Source: JABWBD01 sp040768665
Lineage (GTDB): Bacteria > Planctomycetota > Planctomycetia > Pirellulales > Thermoguttaceae
DNA length: 64,000 nt
Direction of reading: 5' to 3'
Assembly: GCA_040768665.1 (NCBI GenBank)
Contig: JAXGMN010000020.1
Coordinates: 124,001 to 188,000, forward strand
The translations under genes and the position numbers were made by a program. Below, piece after piece: positions 17,590 to 26,147 of the stretch (the stretch's first letter is position 1; every line of letters begins with the position of its first letter). The notes beneath the pieces are model-generated. The model did no database searches. It worked only from the letters and a program-made list of their open reading frames with translations, and had not been told where the DNA came from.

Positions 17590-17910
17590 GGCCGCACTGA
17601 CATCCTCCTTATTCTCGCTCGGCAGCCAAACGCGCAAACGACATTGCCGAACCGAGTCCTCGTCGGCACATCCGGCTCCGTCGGTCTCATGCCGTCGCGG
17701 CTGGCGCCCCCCCCTGGCTGCCGTACCGGGGGCCGCAGCGTGCGACTGCTGCTCGTTTCATGGTATCCGCACGTGAGCAGTCGCGACAAGCCCGTCCGAG
17801 CGTGCCGCTTCGGGTTTCTGCTCTCATGGTTCTGTCTCCGATCCCAATCCGGCAGTTGCAGCACACGCCAGATTGACAGGAACGAAGCCTCGCCGCACCG
17901 GCAACCTGCA
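17590..17910. other. Intergenic region upstream of TPR operon
   Basis: There is no convincing gene on either strand; the short open frames here are arginine-rich shadows. The region should contain the promoter of the minus-strand TPR-exbB-exbD operon, but I see no clear consensus -35/-10 pair. Confidence 0.4.
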
Positions 17911-17962
17911 AAAACACGGCCCGGCTGCATCGGCTCCGTCGAGCGCTGCTGCCGGGCCGTGA
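17911..17962 (-). terminator. Intrinsic terminator of the lipoprotein gene
   Basis: On the minus strand, CACGGCCCGGC and GCCGGGCCGTG (17952-17962 and 17916-17926) form a perfect 11-bp GC-rich stem. It is followed directly by a run of five T (complement of 17911-17915). It lies about 45 bases beyond the stop of the lipoprotein gene, in the right orientation for rho-independent termination. Confidence 0.75.
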
Positions 17963-18005
17963 GCTGTGAGCTCCGTCCCGTCGGTTGTCACGGCGAGACG
18001 CGGGT

Positions 18006-18575
18006 CTAGTAGTTACTCGACGGCCCTGTCTCGACATTGCCGACCATGTGCAGGTGGTTATGGTCGATGTAGATCACTTCCTGGGCGTCTTCGTTGACCG
18101 TAGTAAAAGGAACCGGCCATCCCGTGCGGTCGACCTCGGTGTAGTAAATCGTGCACTTGTAATGGGCGTGGTGCAACTGTGCGGGTCCGATCAGCGGATA
18201 GACGCGTGGCGGATCGACATAGTCGGCAATCGGTTCCACCGTCATGCGGACATTGTTCCGTTGGGTTTCGAACAGCATCGGAATGCCGCCCTCCAACGGA
18301 TGAGCTTCCTCAAGCGCCCTCATGATCTCATCCTGAGAGGGCGGGTCCAGCGCGACGGGCGGGCCACCAGCAGTAATCGGCCCCAGGATTGGGACTTTGT
18401 TGTATCGCTCTTCCATCCAGAACTGGTCCTCCAGCTCGTCCTGAAAGAAGGGGCTGACCGGGACGGGGTAGGCCAACAGCCCAAGGTTGGGCCCGTAGGT
18501 CGTACAACCGCTGGCTGGGAGCAGCGACAACAACACCAGCATCAGCATGGCAGCGGATAGTGATTTTTGAATCAT
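18006..18575 (-). CDS. Hypothetical lipoprotein
   Basis: This is a 189-residue protein beginning MIQKSLSAAMLMLVLLSLLPASGCTTYG, a lipoprotein signal with lipobox PASGC. The mature part has no domain I recognise. It contains FFQDELEDQFWMEERYN, many prolines and a C-terminal half rich in His/Tyr (LHHAHYKCTIYYTEVDR, IDHNHLHMVG). The open frame extends upstream to 18809, but the lipobox fixes the start at 18575. It is followed by a strong terminator and appears monocistronic. It is probably anchored to a membrane; its function is unknown. Confidence 0.75.
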   Translation of the reverse strand: MIQKSLSAAMLMLVLLSLLPASGCTTYGPNLGLLAYPVPVSPFFQDELEDQFWMEERYNKVPILGPITAGGPPVALDPPSQDEIMRALEEAHPLEGGIPMLFETQRNNVRMTVEPIADYVDPPRVYPLIGPAQLHHAHYKCTIYYTEVDRTGWPVPFTTVNEDAQEVIYIDHNHLHMVGNVETGPSSNY

Positions 18576-18848
18576 TGACTTGCACCTCGACTGATCGGTC
18601 CGGAAATCTGCACGACCGGCAGACTCCTGCCGTCGTGGGCGATTTCCCAGCCCGTTGCCACGTTGGGGGTAAATCGTAATTTCAGACCACGAGGAAACTA
18701 GACTAGTTATCGTGTTAAACTGTGCCGGACTTGCGGATTTTTCATGTCGCAGCGATGAAATCGGAAAAAACCACTTCGCGCCGCTCCCGTTGGAGGCGGC
18801 TGAACGCACACGTCAGTCGAGCTGTTTTGCTCGCCGCACGGAACGAAA
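18576..18848. other. Intergenic region between two minus-strand genes
   Basis: No gene is supported here. The part next to 18576 should hold the promoter of the lipoprotein gene; it is AT-richer than its surroundings around 18690-18730 (ACTAGACTAGTTATCGTGTT), but no clear promoter can be assigned. Confidence 0.35.
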
Positions 18849-18879
18849 AACCCTCACGCGGAGGCACCGCGTGAGGGTT
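18849..18879 (-). terminator. Intrinsic terminator of the BON-domain gene
   Basis: A perfect 13-bp stem, AACCCTCACGCGG / CCGCGTGAGGGTT, with a 5-base loop lies here. On the minus strand it is followed by TTTTTCG (complement of 18843-18850), giving a classic hairpin plus U-tract. It lies about 90 bases beyond the stop of the minus-strand gene ending at 18967. Confidence 0.8.
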
Positions 18880-18966
18880 GGACAAACAAAGGACAGTTGG
18901 CGTACTGTTTGCGTTGTCAGGCAGAGGTCGTTCACCCCGCATGGGGTGTACGCTGATCTCGAAGGC

Positions 18967-20151
18967 TTAGTTTTTGTGGCGGAACAGCCCCGAGAAGCAG
19001 CCTTTCGATGCCCCATCGTCAAAGTCGAGGAACCACCAGCCATCGTGCCATTCCAGGCAGACTTTGCGCCACCCGAGCGGAACCTGTGGGTAGGGGTAGA
19101 ACGGTCCGATGTACGGCCATGCGCTCGGCGAATACTGTTTCGGATACGTCACGCCCGCGTAGTTCGGGTACGCGGCATAGCCGGGCCATGCGTAAGCCGG
19201 CAGATGCGGCTGATCGTAGCAGGCCGGCGGCATGGCCGCGCCGGGAACCGGCGCGCCATACATCGGAAGTGGAGCACCCTGCATCGGCATAGCCCCCACA
19301 ACGCCGCCGTCAACAGATCCGTCGATCGCCATCCCGGGCATCGGGACGGCGGGAGTTGGAACACCGGGTACCGCGACGGCAGCCTCTGCGGGCTGGGTGT
19401 AGGCCACGGGGATCGGATTGTTACTTTGAGGGTTGACTGCGGGCGTCGGTTTCGCCAGTTTCTGCGGCTCCTCCGCAACGCCGTCGACAGATTCGAACAA
19501 CCGAGTGATAAGTCCCCTCGGTTTCGCCGGCTCCTGCCGTGGCGCAACGAGGGTCGGTACCTGCGCTGCGGTTGCGGCGACCGGTTGGACACCGCTCTGT
19601 GCGAAGGTCGTCGGAACACGCTCGGCGGCACTGGTCCCGGTTGGGTGGGCCGCCGCGGGCAGGAACGGGCTTGTTGCGGCGGCCTGGATCCGCTGCGCCG
19701 TCTGGTGACTTTGCGCAGATGTCGTTTCCGATGCAATTCGCGACTGCCGCTCAGGGGCGACCGCACCGGTCGCCTGTTGGAGATTGCTCAGACTCTGCGT
19801 CAAAGCCGCCGAGCCATCGCTCAAGACCGGCTCCGGCTGAGAAGCCGCCGTGCTAGCGGCCGTGGGCGCCGCCGTTTCGGCAACAGCCATATTGTTGACC
19901 ACTCGCGTTACGCCCGGTGTCTGGAAAACGACTTTTAGCGCCGTATTCATCTGATCCTGGCTGGCCACTTTGCCTTGGAGCCACGCCGTGCCGTCCTGAT
20001 ACTTGACACCGATCTTAAAGCCGTGCAATTGGCGGCTGTCCCGGAGATTGGCCGCGATCTTCTCGGCAACCTCCTGGTTTCCGGCCAGGGCCCCGATCGG
20101 GGCAAGAACGGTGGCTGCGGCGACCACCAATCCTACAAACAAACGTCGCAT
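18967..20151 (-). CDS. Secreted BON-domain protein with Pro/Ala-rich linker
   Basis: This is a 394-residue protein starting MRRLFVGLVVAAATVLAPIGALA (signal peptide), with AGGAGGG eight bases before the ATG. The frame is open further upstream, but this start has the ribosome site. Residues ~25-95 form a BON (OsmY-like) domain: VAEKIAANLRDSRQLHGFKIGVKYQDGTAWLQGKVASQ and VFQTPGVTRVVNNMAV. BON domains bind phospholipids or peptidoglycan-associated partners. A long Ala/Pro/Thr-rich region follows. The C-terminus is Pro/Tyr/Gly-rich (YAWPGYAAYPNYAG, YPYPQVPLGWRKVCLEWHDG) and ends WWFLDFDDG. It is probably an envelope or matrix-associated structural protein. Confidence 0.8.
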   Translation of the reverse strand: MRRLFVGLVVAAATVLAPIGALAGNQEVAEKIAANLRDSRQLHGFKIGVKYQDGTAWLQGKVASQDQMNTALKVVFQTPGVTRVVNNMAVAETAAPTAASTAASQPEPVLSDGSAALTQSLSNLQQATGAVAPERQSRIASETTSAQSHQTAQRIQAAATSPFLPAAAHPTGTSAAERVPTTFAQSGVQPVAATAAQVPTLVAPRQEPAKPRGLITRLFESVDGVAEEPQKLAKPTPAVNPQSNNPIPVAYTQPAEAAVAVPGVPTPAVPMPGMAIDGSVDGGVVGAMPMQGAPLPMYGAPVPGAAMPPACYDQPHLPAYAWPGYAAYPNYAGVTYPKQYSPSAWPYIGPFYPYPQVPLGWRKVCLEWHDGWWFLDFDDGASKGCFSGLFRHKN

Positions 20152-20759
20152 GCCTTCCCTCCTGTTAGAAACAATCCGGTGGTGGGTCACCGTTTCTGGG
20201 CTCTCACAACCGAGCACCGAAGACGGCCTGAAAGGGGAAGGGAGAGACGCCCAAATCGCCATGAGCGAACTGGGAAAGTCATCGCGTCGTCCCCCTGCGC
20301 AACCTCCGTGTCCGTCGACGGTTGCCTGATAATACGTTTCGGTTCGCGAATGCGCCGAAAGGAAGCTTTTTTTCGATTTTGCTGGTGTTCCGGGTCGCGA
20401 CGCCCGCCACCAACCGGGGCGACACCCGACAAGTCTTTAATCCAGAACAAGTTGCGCGAATCGAAACCGTAGCCGGCACACGGCCCGCAATGCCGACGGA
20501 TGCCTACGACATCGAGGTCCAAGGCGCGGCAGTTTACCGTTTGCAGGAATTGGGAAACCTTGTAAGATTTACAACTTCCAAGAAGCGTTTTCTATCCAAT
20601 TCGTTCCGAGGTTTCGACGCCCCGCGATTAAGAGAAGATTTCGGCACAAGAATCGCATTGCGGAGGATCAATCGGCAAGGAAGTCGACGGAGGGGCGGTT
20701 TGTTCCCCAGGGATATCCGTCTCGCCAGACGACCCCAAAAGGACTTGGGAGAGTTTGCT
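20152..20759. other. Intergenic region without a convincing gene
   Basis: Open frames on both strands have poor codon structure and no recognisable domains. The region separates the minus-strand BON gene from a small plus-strand membrane protein and should carry both promoters. No repeat or RNA fold was identified. Confidence 0.35.
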
Positions 20760-21053
20760 GTGGCTGCTGTTCACGCGACGCTGATTCTGTACCTCTTGAT
20801 TCTGTCGGTAGGCCTGCTCAGTGGGTTGGCAGCCCGAGCGAGTGAAGGCTCGCGACACCAGACTGTCTGCCAGGCAGCCTTTCTCATCTGTCTGGCGGCT
20901 GTGGGAGCAACCACGATTGTCTCGCTCGGCGCTGCTCCCGGCGCCTGGCTTGGATCGGGTGCGACCATGTCCGTCATGGTCTTGACGGTAACCTGCGATT
21001 TCAGCCGCCACAACGGGCGACCGGCTACTTTTGAGCCGGACAGCCCGTTCTGA
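20760..21053 (+). CDS. Small two-TM membrane protein
   Basis: With a GTG start at 20760, preceded by GGGAGAG at suitable spacing, this reads 97 residues. There is a first helix (HATLILYLLILSVGLLSGLAA), a short charged loop (RASEGSRHQTVCQ), a second and third hydrophobic stretch (AAFLICLAAVGATTIVSLGA, GSGATMSVMVLTVTCDF), and a short hydrophilic tail. The frame is open far upstream, but that part reads as non-coding. The hydrophobic pattern is unlikely by chance. Function unknown; it is an inner-membrane protein if expressed. The next gene is convergent and ends at 21104. Confidence 0.5.
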   Translation: MAAVHATLILYLLILSVGLLSGLAARASEGSRHQTVCQAAFLICLAAVGATTIVSLGAAPGAWLGSGATMSVMVLTVTCDFSRHNGRPATFEPDSPF

Positions 21054-21103
21054 CCAATCTACCACCGGTTGCAGAGCCGGCCCCCTCAGCAGGCTCCGAT
21101 GGG

Positions 21104-23008
21104 TCAGCGGATGAGCCGCTTGAGTTCGCGTTCGAGTTCGGCGGCTTGCACGTTGCGGTTGACGACGCGCCCTTGCTGATCGATCAGCAGCATCGTCGGA
21201 AGGGTAAGAACGCCAAGCTCGTGGGCCGGCCGACTCTCCAAGCCTCCTTCCTCGTAGATCTGCGGCCAGGAAATGCGGTTCTGCCGAAGATGGGATGCCA
21301 TGTCCTGGGGCGTGTTGTCCAGGTTGACTCCGAGTACGGCGAGACCGGACTGGCCATATTTCTCGAGCAAGTCCTGGAGCGTGTGCATGTCCTGTTTGCA
21401 GGGCTCGCACCAGGTCGCCCAGTAATGGATGACAACAACTTTGCCGCGGAAGCTCGCCAGATCGATCTTGCCGCCGGACGCGCTGGTGCCCTGGAACTCG
21501 AGGGACTTTCCCACGGAATCAAGGCGTCTTTTCGCGCCCGCGGCCTTGCGAGCCGCGAGCGTCTCGGGAAACGTGTCGACGATCTGCCCGAACCACCGTT
21601 TCGCATCGTCTTCCTGGCCGGCGAATTCCTGGGCGATGCCCAATTGCAGGAATGCTTCCGCCGTATCCGGACTCGTCGGGTAGGCCGCCACGTACTTTTC
21701 GAGCTGCTTCAGCCATTCGGTCTGGATCTTGGCGAAATCGGCGTTCGGCGCCTGGATGCTCAACCCGTAGTCGGCCGTGAGCTGGCGGAATCGCACGTAC
21801 GCGGCCAATTCCTGGTCCTGGGGATTCTTTTCAAGCTTTTGAAAAAGACCCTCCAGGCGGTCGGCGCCGTTCGGATAGCCGCCCGACTGCACGGCTGCGC
21901 TGACGGTGTCGGCCAACTGGCGGAGCCACATGGAGCGGTCTTCGGCGCTCGACGCTTGAGCAGCGATCTGTTCCAGTAGATCCGCTCGCTTGGCGTTGAA
22001 CTCCGCGACTTCCTTCGCAGTCGCGGCCTGACTGGCGGCCGAATCCAGCTTCTCCAGCTCAGCCAGAAATTTCTGCGCCTGGTCCGTCTGTCCCCCGGTG
22101 ACGATCGGCTCGCGATGGGCCAGGGGCGCGCGGAAAAAGAATCCCGCCGCCAGTTCTCCTTGCTTTTCCGTCTCAAGCACCGGCAGATCAACCGCCCTCC
22201 AAACCGGGCCGACTTCCACCAAGGTACCAATCGGGATTTGCCCGTGGTTGCCACCGCTCTGGACAATTGCCACCACGTTCTCATAGACCCGCAGATCTTT
22301 CGTCGAGCCGGCGGTTCCGGCAGGAACGACTCCCGGCTGGTTTCCGCTGAACTGAATCCACCGGGTGTCCGGCGACATCGTTTTCTGCTCGGCAATCAAC
22401 TGCTCGAATCGGGCAATCAGCCCGTCGATCTTCTCGATCAACTGCTTGGCCCTCTCTTCTCCAAGGCCGAGCGATTCGAGTTCGGAACCACTCAGAACAA
22501 CCCGCGTGAATCGCTCGACGTCCTTGTTGGCTAGAGCCGCGACGATTTCGGCGCTTGTCTCCTCCGCCGAAATCGCTTTCCAGGCATCAATCCTCCCGTC
22601 CTCGTTCTTGTCGATGCCCCACCGGCTCCCCCCCGTGTGGAACCAGCGATACTGGTCGGCTTTTCCATTGGAGTCGCTGTCGATGTCTCGATAGACCTCC
22701 AGGCCATCTTTGAAATAGGCCCACTGGTCGACTACATTGTCTCCGTTGGTGTCGAAGAACTGCCGCAGAGTCATTCCGTTGGGGTCGTCAACGATCCAGC
22801 CCACACCCCCCTTCCCTTTTTCTGCACGGATCTTGCACTTCGCCGTCTCGTCAGGACTGGGTTGGGTGTAGTCCACATCCGCTTGAATGGGAGTAAGTTG
22901 CAGCGCCTGCACGGCCGAAGGGTTGGCACCCTCGGCGGCACCGGTACAGGCCAACAACGCGATTGCACAAGGGTAAGTGACCCATTGGGGGGAGAACCGA
23001 ATCTTCAT
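21104..23008 (-). CDS. Secreted TlpA-like thioredoxin-domain protein
   Basis: This is a 634-residue protein starting MKIRFSPQWVTYPCAIALLACTGAAEG (signal peptide). The C-terminal ~140 residues are a redoxin/TlpA domain: KIDLASFRGKVVVIHYWATWCEPCKQDMHTL with active-site CEPC, then LGVNLDNTP and the cis-Pro motif LTLPTMLLIDQQGRVV. The upstream ~490 residues include an EF-hand-like segment (DTNGDNVVDQWAYFKDG, DIDSDSNGKADQYRW, DKNEDGRIDAW), a helical region and a TPR-like stretch just before the redoxin. It should reduce or isomerise disulfides outside the cytoplasm. It appears monocistronic. Confidence 0.85.
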   Translation of the reverse strand: MKIRFSPQWVTYPCAIALLACTGAAEGANPSAVQALQLTPIQADVDYTQPSPDETAKCKIRAEKGKGGVGWIVDDPNGMTLRQFFDTNGDNVVDQWAYFKDGLEVYRDIDSDSNGKADQYRWFHTGGSRWGIDKNEDGRIDAWKAISAEETSAEIVAALANKDVERFTRVVLSGSELESLGLGEERAKQLIEKIDGLIARFEQLIAEQKTMSPDTRWIQFSGNQPGVVPAGTAGSTKDLRVYENVVAIVQSGGNHGQIPIGTLVEVGPVWRAVDLPVLETEKQGELAAGFFFRAPLAHREPIVTGGQTDQAQKFLAELEKLDSAASQAATAKEVAEFNAKRADLLEQIAAQASSAEDRSMWLRQLADTVSAAVQSGGYPNGADRLEGLFQKLEKNPQDQELAAYVRFRQLTADYGLSIQAPNADFAKIQTEWLKQLEKYVAAYPTSPDTAEAFLQLGIAQEFAGQEDDAKRWFGQIVDTFPETLAARKAAGAKRRLDSVGKSLEFQGTSASGGKIDLASFRGKVVVIHYWATWCEPCKQDMHTLQDLLEKYGQSGLAVLGVNLDNTPQDMASHLRQNRISWPQIYEEGGLESRPAHELGVLTLPTMLLIDQQGRVVNRNVQAAELERELKRLIR

Positions 23009-23255
23009 GCCATGTTCCTGTTGTGAACGCCAGTGGCGAAGCAGCCGGGCCAGTCCCGGAAGACCATAGTCTGTTTCGGCTAGTCGCACTCAGAACATGA
23101 TTCGATTAGGGCGATTTTTCCGGTTGGGCAGTCTTTTCCGGCGTCGGCCAGCCACGAACCTTGCCAGGGCGACAACCCTCATATCTCTTACGGTCCCGTC
23201 TTTCCACTTTGGCAAACCCCCTGGACGACTGCTCACGCCGAGTGCGGAGCAGCCT

Positions 23256-23283
23256 TTGACAGGGGGCGCGAGTTTTATACAAT
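23256..23283 (+). promoter_or_regulatory. Sigma-70 promoter of tRNA-Ile/tRNA-Ala
   Basis: TTGACA (23256-23261) and TACAAT (23278-23283) are separated by 16 bases, close to the sigma-70 consensus. They lie ~94 bases upstream of tRNA-Ile, with no other gene between. Inferred from sequence only. Confidence 0.55.
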
Positions 23284-23376
23284 TCGAACTTAGTCCGTGT
23301 GAGACCGGTGGCCGGACGGCCGATGGAAAGGTATGGTAAGGAAGCAGAGCGCTGAGCCTCTCGGGGGGTCAAAATC

Positions 23377-23450
23377 GGGCGCATAGCTCAGTTGGTTAGA
23401 GCGCGTCCCTGATAAGGACGAGGTCCGAAGTTCGAATCTTCGTGCGCCCA
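23377..23450 (+). tRNA. tRNA-Ile (anticodon GAT)
   Basis: This is a complete cloverleaf of 74 bases. The acceptor is GGGCGCA/TGCGCCC, the D-arm GCTCAGTTGGTTAGAGC, and the anticodon stem CGTCC/GGACG with loop CTGATAA. The T-arm contains GTTCGAATC. GAT decodes ATC/ATT. It is followed 140 bases later by tRNA-Ala, the pair usually found in rRNA spacers, but no rRNA is present here. Confidence 0.95.
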
Positions 23451-23587
23451 CTCTGATTTTGTTTCGAGATCTGCCCCCCTGGTGAGCAGACCGGTAGCCA
23501 AGCCTTGCAAGAAGCCGGCGAACGGAACGGTGGTAGATTTTTCCGCCACCGGTCGTGTGGCGGCCCCATCCTTAGGAAAGCTTCTTG

Positions 23588-23663
<76 letters not shown>

Positions 23664-23956
23664 TTTGCCGCGGCGTTTCGGCAGTATATGGTCACTGGCC
23701 CCGGGATCAGCTTGAGCTTTGGCCGAATTCTCTCGTTACTCCCAGGTATAAGCAGCCCTCACAAAACGGGGACAGGCAACTCACCGAGACGCCTGTTTGC
23801 CGTGTTTGGCGGATGCTTGGCTCGGAGCCACGCCCCCTTGTCGGGGCCTCTGAGAATATTGCTGTAACCCCACTTGTGCCCGAATCCCCTGTATCTTTTT
23901 CGCTAGGATGGAGGTCTCTACCTCTTCGCTTCCGACCTGAGATCCTGATCATTACG

Positions 23957-24760
23957 ATGCCAAAACGCCCGCAGCAAAAACGGCCACGCCGCAGACCACA
24001 ATCGGGCGCGGCACCGGAGTCCACCGCCGAACGACTTCAGAAGACGCTGGCTGCAGCGGGATTCGGAAGTCGGCGGCAATGTGAGGAACTGATCCAGACC
24101 GGTCGCGTCGAGGTCGACAAGCAGGTGGTAACCGAGCTCGGTACGCGAGCGGATCCCACTCGGCAGGAGATTCGCGTGGATGGCGTTCCCCTCCGACGCC
24201 CTCGGTTGGTCTACTACGCCGTCAACAAGCCCGCCGGGGTCGTGTCGACGAATCGAGACCCTTCTGGTCGCCCTCGTGTGGTCGACTTGATTCCTGCGGG
24301 TCCCGAGCGGCTGTTTCCGGTAGGACGTCTCGATCTGAACAGTGACGGTCTTATTCTGCTGACGAACGATGGTGAATTGGCGAATCGTCTGACCCACCCC
24401 AGGTACCGGGTTAGAAAGACGTACCGCGTGCTGGTCGCCGGGCAGCCTGGCCGCGAAGTGCTCGACCAGCTTCGCCGGGGCATCCACCTGGCCGAAGGCG
24501 TCGCGAGAGTTGCCGATATTCGCGTCAAAAGGCAGCAGAAGCAGAGCACGCTCCTTGAGATGTCGCTCGAGGAAGGAAAGAACCGCGAGATCCGTCGCAT
24601 CTTGGCTCGTGTGGGCCACAAAGTGCTCAGGCTGACCCGGATTGCAGTCGGACCCGTCCGGCTGGGACCGCTTGTACCGGGCGAATTTCGCCGCCTCAGC
24701 CGTGAGGAAGTCAACCGTCTCAAGCACCTGGTGAAGTACTCCGATCGAGTGCAACGATGA
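23957..24760 (+). CDS. rluB: rRNA pseudouridine synthase, RsuA/RluB family
   Basis: This is a 267-residue protein. A basic tail (MPKRPQQKRPRRRPQSG) precedes an S4 RNA-binding domain (ERLQKTLAAAGFGSRRQCEELIQTGRVEVDKQVV). The catalytic domain has AVNKPAGVVSTNRD and the active-site motif PVGRLDLNSDGLILLTNDG, whose GRLD aspartate attacks the target uridine, then RKTYRVLV and GKNREIRRIL. It should convert a uridine of 16S or 23S rRNA (RluB-like 2605 is most usual) to pseudouridine. The open frame extends upstream across tRNA-Ala, so the start at 23957 is chosen. Its stop overlaps the start of pyrK (ATGA). Confidence 0.9.
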   Translation: MPKRPQQKRPRRRPQSGAAPESTAERLQKTLAAAGFGSRRQCEELIQTGRVEVDKQVVTELGTRADPTRQEIRVDGVPLRRPRLVYYAVNKPAGVVSTNRDPSGRPRVVDLIPAGPERLFPVGRLDLNSDGLILLTNDGELANRLTHPRYRVRKTYRVLVAGQPGREVLDQLRRGIHLAEGVARVADIRVKRQQKQSTLLEMSLEEGKNREIRRILARVGHKVLRLTRIAVGPVRLGPLVPGEFRRLSREEVNRLKHLVKYSDRVQR

Positions 24761-25638
24761 CAGCATCCGAACATCGCGCTAGCTACGCAGACCGGGCGTG
24801 GCACGGCACCGTTACCGTCGAGGAGAACGTTCCGCTTGCGCGTGATACTTACCGGCTCCGTTTTCGGTGCCCGGAGATTGCCGGCCGCATCGTTCCCGGC
24901 CAGTTCATCATGATGCGGCTGGCCGGTAGCGACGATCCCTTGCTGGGGCGTCCGTTGGCCGTTTATGACACGGTGCAAGCAACGAGCCGGGCCACGGCAG
25001 GGCTCGACATCGTCTATCTGGCGATCGGCAAGATGACTCGACGGCTTGCTATGTACCGGACGGGACAGCCGCTAGAGATCTGGGGGCCTTTGGGAAACGG
25101 CTTTCCGGGGACGCCGGCCGAACACTTGATCATGGTGGCCGGTGGCATTGGCCAGACGCCGTTCTTGGCTTTGGCCAAGGAATATCTTGGACTGAAGTCG
25201 TACGGGGATCCGGCTCGCGAGGTATCCAAGGCCGCCAAGGTTACGCTCTGCTACGGGGTCCGGAGCAGGGAGTATCTCGCCGGCGTTGCCGATTTCGAGC
25301 GAATTGGCGTTGAAGTCCACGTGTCCACGGACGATGGTTCCGCAGGCCGGCCCGGGTTCGTAACCGATCTGCTTCGGCCGGTGGTCGCGGGCTGGGATCT
25401 GACGGCGAGGATCGTCTGCTGTGGTCCGGAAGCGATGATGGCAAGCACGGCCAAGGTGGCGAGAGATTTGGGCGTACCGTGTCAGGTGTCGCTTGAAACG
25501 CCCATGGCATGCGGCATCGGAGTCTGCTTCAGTTGTGTGGCAAAAGTCCGCGATTACGACGGTACATGGGACTATCGCCGGACCTGCGTAGAAGGCCCGG
25601 TTTTCGACGCCGAACAGATCGAGTTCCCGGCGAAATAG
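24757..25638 (+). CDS. pyrK: Dihydroorotate dehydrogenase electron-transfer subunit PyrK
   Basis: This is a 293-residue ferredoxin-reductase-family protein. The FAD-binding barrel (LARDTYRLRFRCPEI, PGQFIMMRL, LLGRPLAVYD) is followed by an NAD-binding domain (MVAGGIGQTPFLALA, CCGPEAMM). The C-terminal [2Fe-2S] cysteine motif is CGIGVCFSCVAK with a further Cys in RRTCVEGPVF, as in PyrK of class 1B dihydroorotate dehydrogenases. It would pass electrons from dihydroorotate oxidation to NAD+ in pyrimidine synthesis. No pyrD is next to it. The ATGA overlap with the pseudouridine synthase gene shows translational coupling of unrelated functions. Confidence 0.88.
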   Translation: MTASEHRASYADRAWHGTVTVEENVPLARDTYRLRFRCPEIAGRIVPGQFIMMRLAGSDDPLLGRPLAVYDTVQATSRATAGLDIVYLAIGKMTRRLAMYRTGQPLEIWGPLGNGFPGTPAEHLIMVAGGIGQTPFLALAKEYLGLKSYGDPAREVSKAAKVTLCYGVRSREYLAGVADFERIGVEVHVSTDDGSAGRPGFVTDLLRPVVAGWDLTARIVCCGPEAMMASTAKVARDLGVPCQVSLETPMACGIGVCFSCVAKVRDYDGTWDYRRTCVEGPVFDAEQIEFPAK

Positions 25639-25655
25639 ACGATCTCAGGCTTCGT

Positions 25656-25753
25656 AGTCCAGATCCCGACACCGGGTCGAGAGAAGGCGACACGCACATT
25701 TCGCCCCGAAGACTCCGCGAAATGAGCCAGTCCCCAACGGTTTTGACAGGCTC
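25656..25753 (-). repeat. TAA-flanked palindromic element, degenerate copy, after rpsT
   Basis: Read on the minus strand it begins right after the rpsT stop codon: TAA then GAGCCTGTCAAAACC, GGGGACTGGCTCATTTCGCGG, GAGTCTTCGG and GCGAAATGTGCGTGTC. The inner stem (CATTTCGC / GCGAAATG) is preserved by paired changes relative to the other copies (CATTTTGC / GCAAAATG), while the distal outer arm has drifted. It has the same orientation relative to the gene as the copy behind coaD. Confidence 0.75.
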
Positions 25754-26038
25754 TTAGGAAGCCGCAGCGCTGCCCTGCTTTAGCGCCTTGATCTTCGCGG
25801 AAAGCCGCGATTTGACACGAGCGGCGGCGTTGGGGTGAATCACCCGCCGGTCGCCGGCACGGTCCAGCTTCTTGGTAGCCAGTCGAAACTCCGATTCAGC
25901 CGTCTCCACGTTGCCGGCCGCAACGGCCTCACGGACCTTGCGGCACTGGGTCCGCAGCTCACTCTTGGTCGAACGGTTCTGGGCTCGCCGGACGATGTTC
26001 TGCCGAAGGCGTTTCTTGGCGCTTTTGATGTTGGGCAT
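25754..26038 (-). CDS. rpsT: 30S ribosomal protein S20
   Basis: This is a 94-residue protein with the S20 pattern (MPNIKSAKKRLRQNIVRRAQNRSTKSELRT, then VIHPNAAARVKSRLSAKIKAL). S20 binds 16S rRNA in the body of the small subunit. It is transcribed alone on the minus strand. The stop codon TAA (25754-25756) is directly adjoined by a palindromic repeat element, which may form its 3' hairpin. Confidence 0.96.
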   Translation of the reverse strand: MPNIKSAKKRLRQNIVRRAQNRSTKSELRTQCRKVREAVAAGNVETAESEFRLATKKLDRAGDRRVIHPNAAARVKSRLSAKIKALKQGSAAAS

Positions 26039-26147
26039 AGTGAGTCAACAATTCTGATCGGGAATCGAAAATCGCCCCCAGCGCCTGGGGTTGCCACCCC
26101 TGGTGGCTGGAGGCAAACTGTGTAGTCAGTTCCGTTCGATAGGTTTC

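Noticed and set aside
23755..23790. CAAAACGGGGACAGGCAA resembling one arm of the repeat family
   Set aside because: Isolated arm without palindrome or flanking repeat; it could be chance or an eroded copy.
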